Below, piece after piece: positions 1 through 6,866 of a DNA stretch of 8,963 bases. Position numbers and translations under genes: made by a program. The DNA lies in NCBI RefSeq assembly GCF_946885885.1, contig NZ_CAMPHN010000172.1, positions 1 to 8,963 on the forward strand, in the 5' to 3' direction. A model generated the notes under the pieces. The model did not search any database, was not told where the DNA came from, and was given only the letters and a program-made list of their open reading frames with translations. Source of the stretch: an uncultured Pseudomonas sp. GTDB lineage: Bacteria > Pseudomonadota > Gammaproteobacteria > Pseudomonadales > Pseudomonadaceae. Numbering within the stretch: position 1 is the first letter of the stretch; each line of letters starts with the position of its first letter.

Positions 1-10
1 GCTCTTAGAC

Positions 11-43
11 TCCCGGCATTGATAGCCAAACCGGGAAAGCCCG
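11..43 (+). other. hemN leader with two competing short hairpins
   Basis: TCCCGG at 11-16 is complementary to CCGGGA at 31-36. CGGG at 32-35 can instead pair with CCCG at 40-43 around an AAAG loop, ending one base before the hemN start codon. The two pairings are mutually exclusive, and the second covers the only GGGA-like ribosome site. The arms are only 4 to 6 bp, so this may be chance. The window starts too close to see the promoter. Confidence 0.25.
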
Positions 44-44
44 C

Positions 45-1427
45 ATGCTCGATGCCACCCATTGGGACAGCGACCTGATCCGCCGTTACGATCAGGTCGG
101 CCCGCGTTATACCTCCTACCCGACCGCCCTGCAGTTCCATCCGGGCATAGGCCCACAAGATTTGCTGCAAGCATTGCGCGACAGCCGCAAAACGCTGCGT
201 CCGCTGTCGCTTTATGTGCATATCCCGTTCTGCGCGCATGCCTGCTATTACTGCGCCTGCAATAAAGTAATCACCAAGGATCGCGGGCGCGCCCAGCCTT
301 ATTTGCATGCGCTGGAGCACGAAATGGCCATGCTCGGGCGCCAGCTCGACCGACGACAGACCGTCGAACAACTGCACTTGGGCGGCGGCACGCCGACCTT
401 CCTCAGCCATGACGAACTGCGCCAGTTGATGGGCAAACTGCGCGAGAACTTCCCCTTATTGAATGACGATTCCGGCGACTACAGCATCGAAATAGACCCG
501 CGCGAAGCCGATTGGTCGACCATGGGCCTGCTCCGCGAACTGGGCTTCAATCGCATCAGCATCGGCGTGCAGGACCTCGATCCAGCGGTGCAGCGCGCGG
601 TCAATCGCCTGCAAACCCTGGAAGAAACCCGTTCCATCGTCGATGCCGCGCACACGCTGCAGTTCCGCTCGGTGAATATCGACTTGATCTACGGCCTGCC
701 CAAACAAACCCCGGCCAGTTTCGCCCTGACCCTCGACGAAATCATCGCCCTGCAGCCCGACCGTTTATCGCTGTTCAACTATGCGCACCTTCCAGAACGT
801 TTTATCGCCCAACGCCGCATCGACGAGCGCGAATTACCCGGGGCCGCGGATAAACTGACGATCCTGCAAAACAACATCGCTCAACTCAACGCCGCCGGTT
901 ACCGCTATATCGGCATGGATCACTTCGCGCTGCCCGACGACGAGCTGGCCAGCGCCCAGGAAGATGGCCGCCTGCAACGCAACTTTCAGGGCTACACCAC
1001 TCACGGCCATTGCGACCTGATCGGCCTCGGCGTATCGGCGATCAGCCAGATCGGCGACCTTTACTGCCAAAACGCCAGCGACCTGAATCAGTACCAACAA
1101 GCCCTGAATACCCGACAATTGGCGACCGAGCGCGGTCTGCGCTGTAGCGCCGATGACTTGCTGCGACGAGCGGTAATACAACAGTTGCTGTGTAATTTCC
1201 GCCTGGATTTCGCCGAGATCGAGCAGGACCACGGTATCGTCTTCCACGATTACTTCGCCGATATCTGGCCACAGCTGCAGCAAATGGCCCAGGACGACCT
1301 GATCCGCCTCGACCACCTGGGCATCAGCGTGCAGCCCGCGGGCCGCCTGCTGGTACGCTCGCTGTGCATGCTGTTCGACCGCTACCTGAGCGAGCAGAAC
1401 GACCGGCATTTTTCCCGCGTAATCTAG
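45..1427 (+). CDS. hemN: Oxygen-independent coproporphyrinogen III oxidase (radical SAM), HemN
   Basis: This cytoplasmic radical SAM enzyme converts coproporphyrinogen III to protoporphyrinogen IX by two oxidative decarboxylations, the oxygen-free route of heme synthesis. The 460-residue length is normal for bacterial HemN. The sequence shows the cluster motif C63-x3-C67-x2-C70, followed by C72, the fourth cysteine typical of true HemN. It also shows the N-terminal RYTSYPTA motif near residue 21 and the SAM-binding GGGTP at 113-117. The presence of C72 and the N-terminal extension argue for HemN rather than the HemW/YggW heme chaperone. The ATG at 45 gives the usual N-terminus (MLDATHWDSDLIRRYD); its ribosome site is weak (GGGAAAG at 33-39). 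anr follows 189 bp downstream. In Pseudomonas hemN is an Anr target, but I see no clear TTGAT-N4-ATCAA box in the 44 bases available upstream. Confidence 0.97.
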   Translation: MLDATHWDSDLIRRYDQVGPRYTSYPTALQFHPGIGPQDLLQALRDSRKTLRPLSLYVHIPFCAHACYYCACNKVITKDRGRAQPYLHALEHEMAMLGRQLDRRQTVEQLHLGGGTPTFLSHDELRQLMGKLRENFPLLNDDSGDYSIEIDPREADWSTMGLLRELGFNRISIGVQDLDPAVQRAVNRLQTLEETRSIVDAAHTLQFRSVNIDLIYGLPKQTPASFALTLDEIIALQPDRLSLFNYAHLPERFIAQRRIDERELPGAADKLTILQNNIAQLNAAGYRYIGMDHFALPDDELASAQEDGRLQRNFQGYTTHGHCDLIGLGVSAISQIGDLYCQNASDLNQYQQALNTRQLATERGLRCSADDLLRRAVIQQLLCNFRLDFAEIEQDHGIVFHDYFADIWPQLQQMAQDDLIRLDHLGISVQPAGRLLVRSLCMLFDRYLSEQNDRHFSRVI

Positions 1428-1616
1428 GTACCTGGCGTCGCCCAACAGCACGAAGAGACTTGACAGTGCTCCTAACGGTAATAGGCTTTCGAACAACGAT
1501 CTGCGGCTATTTGCGGTAACCATCGGTAACCAGCCAACCCAAGCCTCGACTGGCTGAGGCCACTACCCTGCTGTAATCTAGCGAGCAGTCAGAGTTCATT
1601 TCCGGGAATCAGAAAG
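1428..1616 (+). promoter_or_regulatory. hemN-anr intergenic region with candidate anr promoter
   Basis: This 189-bp gap precedes anr. A perfect sigma70 -35 hexamer, TTGACA, lies at 1460-1465, and a weak -10 (TAGGCT, 1482-1487) follows after a 16-bp spacer; this is the best promoter candidate but the -10 matches only three of six positions. Further down, CGGTAACCA occurs twice (1514-1522 and 1524-1532), offset by 10 bp, followed by a short inverted repeat (CAGCCA 1531-1536 with TGGCTG 1551-1556). No run of T follows these arms, so I do not call a terminator for hemN. The anr ribosome site is GGGAA at 1604-1608. Confidence 0.4.
1514..1532. repeat. Tandem CGGTAACCA direct repeat, one helical turn apart
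   Basis: The 9-mer CGGTAACCA is present at 1514-1522 and again at 1524-1532. Each copy contains the palindrome GGTAACC. The 10-bp offset would put both copies on the same face of the helix, as expected for a paired protein-binding site. It lies about 85-100 bp upstream of the anr start and, if the TTGACA promoter is real, downstream of the transcription start. I know of no regulator with this site. Confidence 0.4.
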
Positions 1617-2351
1617 ATGTCCGAAAGCATCAAGGTGCATAGCCCGCACCAGATCCATTGCAACGACTGCAGCCTATCCGGCCTGTGCCTGCCACTGTCG
1701 TTGAACATGGAAGACATGGACGCCCTGGACGATATCGTCAAACGCGGCCGCCCCTTGAAAAAAGGCGAATACCTGTTCCGTCAGGGCGATGCTTTCGCCT
1801 CGGTGTTCGCGGTGCGCTCCGGGGCATTGAAAACCTTCAGTCTGAGCGACACCGGCGAAGAGCAGATCACCGGTTTCCATCTACCCAGCGAGCTGGTCGG
1901 CCTGTCCGGCATGGACAGCGAAGCCTATCCGGTTTCCGCGATCGCCCTGGAAACCACCTCGGTCTGCGAAATCCCCTTCGATCGCCTGGATGACCTTTCG
2001 GTGCAACTGCCGCAGTTGCGGCGCCAACTGATGCGCATCATGAGCCGCGAGATTCGCGACGATCAGCAAATGATGATGCTGCTGTCGAAGAAAACCGCGG
2101 ACGAACGTATCGCCACCTTCCTGGTCAACCTGTCGGCACGTTTCCGGGCCCGTGGTTTCTCCGCCAATCAGTTCCGCCTGGCCATGTCGCGCAACGAAAT
2201 CGGCAATTACCTGGGCCTTGCGGTGGAAACCGTGTCACGGGTATTCACCCGCTTCCAGCAGAACAAGCTGCTCGAGGCCGAGGGCAAGGAAGTGCATATT
2301 CTCGATCCCATCGAGCTTTGCGCCCTGGCAGGCGGCAATATCGAAGGATGA
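1617..2351 (+). CDS. anr: FNR-type oxygen-responsive transcriptional regulator Anr
   Basis: This Crp/Fnr-family dimeric DNA-binding protein activates anaerobic and microaerobic genes (denitrification, arginine deiminase, high-affinity oxidases, hemN) when its oxygen-labile [4Fe-4S] cluster is intact. The 244 residues carry the four cluster ligands C15, C18, C24 and C117, with the spacing of E. coli FNR (20, 23, 29, 122) at a constant offset of five. A cyclic-nucleotide-binding-fold beta-roll (about 30-140) is followed by a long dimerisation helix (about 135-165) and a winged helix-turn-helix. The recognition helix reads ETVSR at 204-208, keeping the E, S and R that read the TTGAT half-site. 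These features distinguish it from Dnr, which lacks the cysteines. The start is set by GGGAA at 1604-1608. apt begins 52 bp downstream on the same strand. The name Anr (FnrA in P. stutzeri) follows the Pseudomonas context. Confidence 0.97.
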   Translation: MSESIKVHSPHQIHCNDCSLSGLCLPLSLNMEDMDALDDIVKRGRPLKKGEYLFRQGDAFASVFAVRSGALKTFSLSDTGEEQITGFHLPSELVGLSGMDSEAYPVSAIALETTSVCEIPFDRLDDLSVQLPQLRRQLMRIMSREIRDDQQMMMLLSKKTADERIATFLVNLSARFRARGFSANQFRLAMSRNEIGNYLGLAVETVSRVFTRFQQNKLLEAEGKEVHILDPIELCALAGGNIEG

Positions 2352-2403
2352 CCCCCGAGCGAATCCGCTGCCCTTGCTGGCCTGCTAACCGAGGATCCAG
2401 ACG

Positions 2404-2952
2404 ATGATTTTCGATGAATTCAGCATCAAGACGCTGATTCGCGCGGTACCGGATTTCCCCGAAGCGGGCATGACCTTCCGCGACATCAGCCCCCTGCTGC
2501 AGTCGCCGCGCGCGCTGCGCATGGTCGCCGATAGCTTTATCCAACGCTATGTCGAGACGGACTTCAGCCATATCGGCATCATCGAGGCGCGCGGCTTTCT
2601 GGTCGGTTCGATCATCGCTTATGAGCTGAACAAACCGCTGATTCTGTTCCGCAAGCAAGGCAAGCTGCCGGGCGCGGTGCTCAGCGAAGATTTTTCGACC
2701 GTAAACGGCAAAGCCGTGCTCGAAGTGCAAGCCGATAGCCTTTGCGAAGGCGATAAGGTACTGATATTCGACGATTTGATCGCGACCGGGGCAACCCTGC
2801 TGGCGGCCGCGCAACTGGTTCGCCGCATGGGCGCCAGCCTCCATGAAGCCGCTGCGATCATCGACCTGCCGGAATTGGGCGGCTCGCAAAAACTGCAGGA
2901 CAGCGGTATCCCCACCTTTAGCCTTACCGCATTCGCCCTCAACGATCGATAA
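2404..2952 (+). CDS. apt: Adenine phosphoribosyltransferase
   Basis: Apt is a cytoplasmic purine-salvage enzyme that joins adenine to 5-phosphoribosyl-1-pyrophosphate to give AMP and pyrophosphate. The 182-residue protein has the type I phosphoribosyltransferase fold. The PRPP-binding loop reads [13 protein letters not shown] (about 119-131), with the adjacent acidic pair and the GAT end of the motif. The conserved EARGF motif (about 61-65) and FRKQGKLPG (about 82-90) are typical of Apt and separate it from xanthine or hypoxanthine phosphoribosyltransferases. The start and length equal the Pseudomonas Apt I remember. A strong ribosome site, GAGGA at 2391-2395, lies 8 bases before the ATG. The gene lies 52 bp after anr and may be co-transcribed with it. 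It ends 131 bp before the convergent antiporter gene. Confidence 0.97.
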   Translation: MIFDEFSIKTLIRAVPDFPEAGMTFRDISPLLQSPRALRMVADSFIQRYVETDFSHIGIIEARGFLVGSIIAYELNKPLILFRKQGKLPGAVLSEDFSTVNGKAVLEVQADSLCEGDKVLIFDDLIATGATLLAAAQLVRRMGASLHEAAAIIDLPELGGSQKLQDSGIPTFSLTAFALNDR

Positions 2953-3001
2953 CGACCTTTATCGTCATCACCCGTAAGAAGCCATGGGTGGTGCAGCCCC
3001 C

Positions 3002-3067
3002 GTAGCCCGAATCAGCGCCAGCGCAATCCGGGGCGCGGAATCCCGGATTGCGCCGAGATCGGGCTAC
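3002..3067. repeat. 66-bp nested palindrome between convergent genes
   Basis: The outer arms GTAGCCCGA (3002-3010) and TCGGGCTAC (3059-3067) are perfect complements over 9 bp, extendable by 2 bp with a bulged A. Inside them GCGCAATCCGGG (3021-3032) and CCCGGATTGCGC (3042-3053) form a perfect 12-bp stem around a 9-base loop. The structure lies in the gap between apt (+) and the antiporter (-), where a two-way transcription stop would be useful, but no T-run follows on either side. The arms resemble the 'GTAGCCCGGATT...' dispersed intergenic repeats I remember from pseudomonads and other proteobacteria, so a REP-like element is likely. Only one copy lies in this window. Confidence 0.75.
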
Positions 3068-3083
3068 TGGCGCGATTTTGTTG

Positions 3084-4634
3084 CTAGTTCCTGGCCTGCA
3101 AATCCCGACAGACATGCTCGGCAAGCCCGGCGCCGGCTTCGCTCATGGTCAGGTAGGTGTGATCGACACCGGCTTCCTGAATGCGTCTGGCGATGTCCTC
3201 GTACAGCGCATGGGAAACCACCAAACCGTGGAAACCCCGTTCCCGCAGCTTACGGGTGGAGATTATTTTCGCCTCGGAATCGTTGAGCGCCAGGATCACC
3301 GCCTCAGCCATGGGCATGTCCAGGTGCTGCCAGAACATCTGGTCCTCGCCGTCGGCGAACAACACCCGACGTCCCGCCCGCTTGCTGAACTCAATGACCA
3401 CGGGGTCCGAATCAAGGCCGACGACCTTGAGACCTGCTTCTTGCAAGCGGTCGTAAGCCGCCCGACCCGTTCACCCCATGCCCATGACCAGGACCCGTGC
3501 ATCGCCCAAGGATATCGGCTGCTCGTCCGGGTGGCGGATATCCCGCTCCAAGGGAATGAGCCGCCGGGCCAGGCGCTCGTACAAGGGGTGTGCGATCCGG
3601 TTCAGAGGGGCCGAGATGACGAACGAGAGCGCCACAGTAATGGCCAGCGGAATCATCCATTGTGGCAATACGATACTGGCCATGATCAGGCCGAACTCGC
3701 TGTAGTTGGTCAAGCTGACGCTGCTGAGAAAGGCGCTGCGCGCGCGCAGGCGAAACAGCAGGAACAGGAAGAAAAACAACAGACCTTTGAGTGGCAGCAG
3801 CAGCGCCATCGCCCCGGCGAACGCCAGAGCATGGGCATCCGGCAGCCCGCCAATGCCGATTTGCAGGAAGAATCCGACCAGAAATACTTCCTTGATGCTC
3901 CACAGCGAATTGGACAACTCAGTGGCTCGCTTATGCGCGGCCAGCATGGCGCCGAACGCCAAAGCGCCCAGTTCCGAGCTGAGACCGAGCTGCTCGAAAC
4001 CGTAGCCACCGACCACCAGCGCCAACAACAGGCCCAACAGCACCATCAACTCTTCATGGCCGCTGACATCGAGCAGGCGGAACAACAGCGGACGCAACAA
4101 CGGCAAGGCGAATAGCGTCAAAGCCCAGGGCGAAGGCAATTCGCCAGCCGCCAGGCTCATGACCGCCAGGGCGATCAGATCCTGGATGATCAGCACGCCT
4201 ATCGCCACCCGTCCGTGAAACGCGCGCAGTTCGCGCTTACCCTCGAGCACTTTGGCCGCCAGCACGGTGCTGGAGAACGACAAGGCGATGGCCAGCAGCA
4301 ACGCCTGCTGCCAGGGCAGATCGAGCAGCAACAGAATCGCCGGGAGAAAAACCAGACTGGAAATGGCGAAATGCAGCAAACCGCCGCCGATTACCTCGCG
4401 GCGCAGCAGATTGCCCAGCTTCAACTTCAAGCCCACGGTGAACAGCAACAGCAGCACGCCTAGATGGGCGATATGCGCCAAAGCTGCGCTGTCGCGTGGC
4501 CCAATCCCGATCAGATCGCCAAAGCCGGCCAGGGCGAAGCCTGCGCCCAAATAACCGACCAAAGGCGGCAGACCGACAGAACGAGCACCCAAACCCATGA
4601 CAAAAGCGAAGGCAATCCAGGTGGCTTCGATCAT
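3084..4634 (-). pseudogene. CPA2/Kef-type cation:proton antiporter, interrupted by an in-frame TGA in the RCK domain
   Basis: The intact reading would be a 516-residue inner-membrane monovalent cation:proton antiporter (CPA2 family, related to KefB/YbaL) with a cytoplasmic TrkA-N (RCK) domain. Residues 1-387 are read through without a break. They contain about ten to twelve hydrophobic segments, GLPPLVGYLGAG (21-32), LLLLFTVGLKL (61-71), SSTV (121-124) and the family's ion-site IIQDLIAL with D152. The RCK domain starts at about 377 (ARVLVMGMG) and then meets TGA at 3473-3471. In the same frame 128 further residues continue with clear RCK sequence (GLDSD after the second strand, FADGED, a conserved C-terminal helix region) to the stop at 3086-3084. 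The TGA takes the fourth position of GxGxxG (G-M-G-stop-T-G), where relatives usually have Arg, so CGA to TGA explains it. The start is well placed: AAGGA (4647-4643 side) lies 6 bases before ATG 4634. Without readthrough the product is a truncated transporter lacking its regulatory domain. A sequencing error is possible. Confidence 0.8.
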
Positions 4635-4714
4635 TCACAATCCTTAGGCAGTATGAGGCCGACTGGACACGACAAGAAACGGCAGAAAAACGCAGCTTAC
4701 AGACACTCACCCGC

Positions 4715-5419
4715 CTAGTGAAAAAATGCCTCGAAGAAACGGTCCAGCTCGCCGTCGTACTGATCGAGCGAATACAGCGTGTCCGCGGCCAGCAAGTCGA
4801 GCAGAATCATGCCGTTCGGCCCGGAATCCTCCAGAGCCGCGCCCCGCAAGCGCTTGGTCATCCCCTGATTGACCTGGCGCAAGTTGCGATAGAGCGCACG
4901 CAGCTCGCTCAACGTCCAATCCGGCTCCAGCCCTCTCTGCTGACGCAGGTATTGGCCGAGCAAGTAAGTACCGAATATCCGATAGAGGCTTTCGTCGCTG
5001 CTGCTGAACGGCAGGTGGAACCACGCCATCGGCTTCAGCAGGCGTGTGTGCGGGCAGCCCGAACTCGCCCCTATGGCCCCGAGCAAGGAGCCAAAGGCAC
5101 GCTGCAGCGTGGTGCGCTGACGAATGTCCCGCCCGCGCCACAGCACCTGCACCGCGACGGCCTCGTAGGATGGCAATTGCGCCAGCACCTTGACCGGCTC
5201 GAGCAGCGCAACGGCGAATGGGCAATGGGGCGAATCGGCTTCGCGCAACGGGCAATGGCCACATTGCTGCGAGCCGAGGCGGGTCCACTCCGGCAAGGTC
5301 TCGGGCGACTGCTCGGCGGCGGATTCGAGGGCGAGATCGACCCGATGCTGCCAGCTGCGACCATCGGCAAACTCGAAATGATATTGGATGACCGAATCAT
5401 CCGCTGAATCATGTTCCAT
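4715..5419 (-). CDS. Conserved-looking protein of unknown function with a Cys cluster
   Basis: I do not recognise this 234-residue protein with certainty. It has no signal peptide or membrane segment and is probably cytoplasmic. The N-terminal part (about 10-30) reads like a beta hairpin (IQYHFEFADGRSW). A cysteine group follows, C53-x2-C56-x9-C66 (in the stretch CGHCPLREADSPHCPF), and C122 sits in SSGCPHTRLLKP; these four cysteines could hold a metal or Fe-S cluster. The rest is mostly helical, with aromatic-rich FHLPFSSSDESLYRIFGTYL near 134-153. The ATG at 5419 has a modest CAGG ribosome site. The gene is divergent from the kinase operon, with 139-151 bp between starts, and lies 80 bp upstream of the antiporter on the same strand, so it could be transcribed with it. 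The even coding character and lack of breaks support a real gene. It may belong to a Pfam DUF family that I cannot name firmly. Confidence 0.8.
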   Translation of the reverse strand: MEHDSADDSVIQYHFEFADGRSWQHRVDLALESAAEQSPETLPEWTRLGSQQCGHCPLREADSPHCPFAVALLEPVKVLAQLPSYEAVAVQVLWRGRDIRQRTTLQRAFGSLLGAIGASSGCPHTRLLKPMAWFHLPFSSSDESLYRIFGTYLLGQYLRQQRGLEPDWTLSELRALYRNLRQVNQGMTKRLRGAALEDSGPNGMILLDLLAADTLYSLDQYDGELDRFFEAFFH

Positions 5420-5570
5420 GGGCTAACCTGAACGATGAACAGGGTGAAAGTAAAGAAAACAAATGGCGGCAACGCCAATATACAGGCGCCAACTCATAGT
5501 CAATACTCAGTTATAAAACGCGAACCACCTCACAACAAACCTCACGGCAATACATCACATGGAGCTAGCC
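5420..5570. promoter_or_regulatory. Divergent intergenic region between the unknown gene and the kinase operon
   Basis: This 151-bp region must hold the promoters of both divergent units. On the + side a TATAAA (5512-5517) is the best -10-like hexamer, about 54 bases before the kinase start, but no convincing -35 lies 16-18 bp upstream of it. A short hairpin with a GCAA tetraloop (TGGCG 5464-5468, CGCCA 5473-5477) is followed by the palindrome GGCGCC at 5485-5490; CGCCAA occurs twice (5473-5478, 5487-5492), offset by 14 bp, and could be an operator. I see no sigma54 or FNR-type box. Confidence 0.35.
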
Positions 5571-6866
5571 ATGGACAGCCGCCAAAATGATTTGGCCAGC
5601 GCTCTAGTTGAACACGTTGAAATCGGCGTAATCATTCTCGACTCGGACCTGCGCATTCAATATTGGAACCGCTTTATCAGCCAGTGTAGTGGCAAGTCGT
5701 TGCAGCAGGCGCATCAACAGCCGTTGACCAGCGTTTTTCCTGAAGCCGACACGCCGCATCTGAGCAAGATGCTCGCGCGTACGCGCGACCATGGCGAACA
5801 CGTCAATACCCAGTGGCGGGAGAACCCCTATCTCATTCACCTGCCGTTCAATGCTTCCGGGCAGGCGGTACCGCTGATGCTACAAAGCACCTTGTTGTTC
5901 CCGTTCCGCGGCCTCGACGAGCAACCGTACTTCGGTCTGTTGCTATACGACACCACGGAACTCGCGCGCTCCAACGAGCAATTGGATGCAGCGCTCAATG
6001 CCCTGAGCGGCAAGCAAATCGAGCAGGACCAGTTGATCAAGAAGCTGGAAAAAGCCAATGCCCAGCTCCTGCAATCGGAAAAACTCGCCGCCATCGGCCA
6101 GCTCGCCGCGGGGGTCGCCCACGAAATCAACAACCCGATCGGCTACGTGTTCTCCAACCTGAAAACGCTCGCCGGTTACGTCCACGACCTGTTGCGGATC
6201 ATCGATGCCGTGGATGGCGCCGCCGACCTCGACGAACTGCGCCAACTCAAACGCAGCATGGAATACGACTACATCCGCAGCGATGTCGAAGCGCTGATCG
6301 GCGAATCCGAGGACGGCATCGAGCGCGTGAAGAAGATCATCACGTCGCTCAAGGACTTCTCACATATCGAGGAGGACGAATTCCGCCAGGCCGATCTGCA
6401 CCGCGGCCTGGACACCACGCTTAACGTGGTCAATAACGAACTCAAGTACAAAGCCGAGGTGATCAAGGAGTATGGCGAGTTGCCGGAAGTGGAATGCATG
6501 CCGTCGCAGATCAACCAGGTCGTCATGAATCTGCTGATCAACGCCGCCCATGCCATCGAACAGTTCGGCCGCATCACCCTGCGCAGCGGTCATGAAGGCG
6601 ATTGGGTCTGGCTCGAGGTCGAGGACACCGGGCAAGGCATCGCACCGCACCTGCTCAACCGCATCTACGAACCCTTCTTCACCACCAAACCGGTGGGCAA
6701 AGGCACCGGCCTCGGCTTGTCGCTTTCGTACAACATCATCCGTAAACACAACGGCCGCATCGAAGTATTCAGCACGCCTGGCGAGGGCACACGCTTCCGT
6801 GTCTGGCTGCCAGTTCTGCAACCCGCCGAGCAACTCACCATGGAAGACACCGGTCACTATGAATGA
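5571..6866 (+). CDS. Soluble PAS-domain sensor histidine kinase
   Basis: This 431-residue two-component kinase would autophosphorylate on a His and pass phosphate to the response regulators encoded just downstream. It has no membrane segment, so it senses a cytoplasmic or membrane-permeant signal. A PAS domain (about 6-130; note VEIGVIILDSDLRIQYWN) is followed by a coiled coil (about 130-172). The HisKA segment holds the phospho-acceptor H184 in GVAHEINNPIGY. The ATPase domain shows the N box with N324 (MNLLINAAHAIE), the G1 box DTGQGI (D352), the F box EPFFTTK (367-373) and the G2 box GKGTGLGLSL (from 376). All catalytic motifs are present. I chose the ATG at 5571 over the one at 5559 because GGAG at 5561-5564 lies exactly 6 bases before it, whereas nothing suitable precedes 5559. 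The stop overlaps the next gene by 8 bp, so translation is probably coupled. A homologue of the PA2571 kinase is likely, from memory. Confidence 0.93.
   Translation: MDSRQNDLASALVEHVEIGVIILDSDLRIQYWNRFISQCSGKSLQQAHQQPLTSVFPEADTPHLSKMLARTRDHGEHVNTQWRENPYLIHLPFNASGQAVPLMLQSTLLFPFRGLDEQPYFGLLLYDTTELARSNEQLDAALNALSGKQIEQDQLIKKLEKANAQLLQSEKLAAIGQLAAGVAHEINNPIGYVFSNLKTLAGYVHDLLRIIDAVDGAADLDELRQLKRSMEYDYIRSDVEALIGESEDGIERVKKIITSLKDFSHIEEDEFRQADLHRGLDTTLNVVNNELKYKAEVIKEYGELPEVECMPSQINQVVMNLLINAAHAIEQFGRITLRSGHEGDWVWLEVEDTGQGIAPHLLNRIYEPFFTTKPVGKGTGLGLSLSYNIIRKHNGRIEVFSTPGEGTRFRVWLPVLQPAEQLTMEDTGHYE

Noticed and set aside
20..33. TTGAT half-site upstream of hemN as an Anr box
   Set aside because: The second half should read ATCAA after four bases but reads AAACC; only one half matches.
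834..1523. Long minus-strand open frame opposite hemN
   Set aside because: It lies antisense to a certain gene, shows no recognisable domain, and is explained by the codon bias of a GC-rich genome.
1543..1560. GCCTC/GAGGC stem as a hemN terminator
   Set aside because: The stem is only 5 bp, competes with another pairing, and has no T-run after it.
3084..3446. Independent start (TTG 3446) for a separate RCK subunit
   Set aside because: No good ribosome site precedes it, and it would begin after the GxGxxG motif, leaving an incomplete Rossmann fold.
3471..3473. TGA read as selenocysteine
   Set aside because: The site is a backbone Rossmann position where relatives usually have Arg, no redox role is expected, and I see no obvious strong SECIS hairpin just after it.
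3048..4115. 355-codon + strand open frame opposite the antiporter
   Set aside because: The composition is Gln/Arg/His-rich, as expected for an antisense shadow of a hydrophobic protein; the minus strand has clear CPA2 motifs.
4718..5407. 229-codon + strand open frame opposite the unknown Cys protein
   Set aside because: Both strands are open, but the minus-strand frame has a ribosome site, a clustered CxxC pattern and globular-looking composition, while the + frame looks like a mirror. I keep only the minus gene, with slightly reduced confidence.
6550..6858. Upstream extension of the YN-GYP regulator frame
   Set aside because: It overlaps the kinase ATPase domain in another frame and has shadow composition; ATG 6859 directly precedes the receiver domain.
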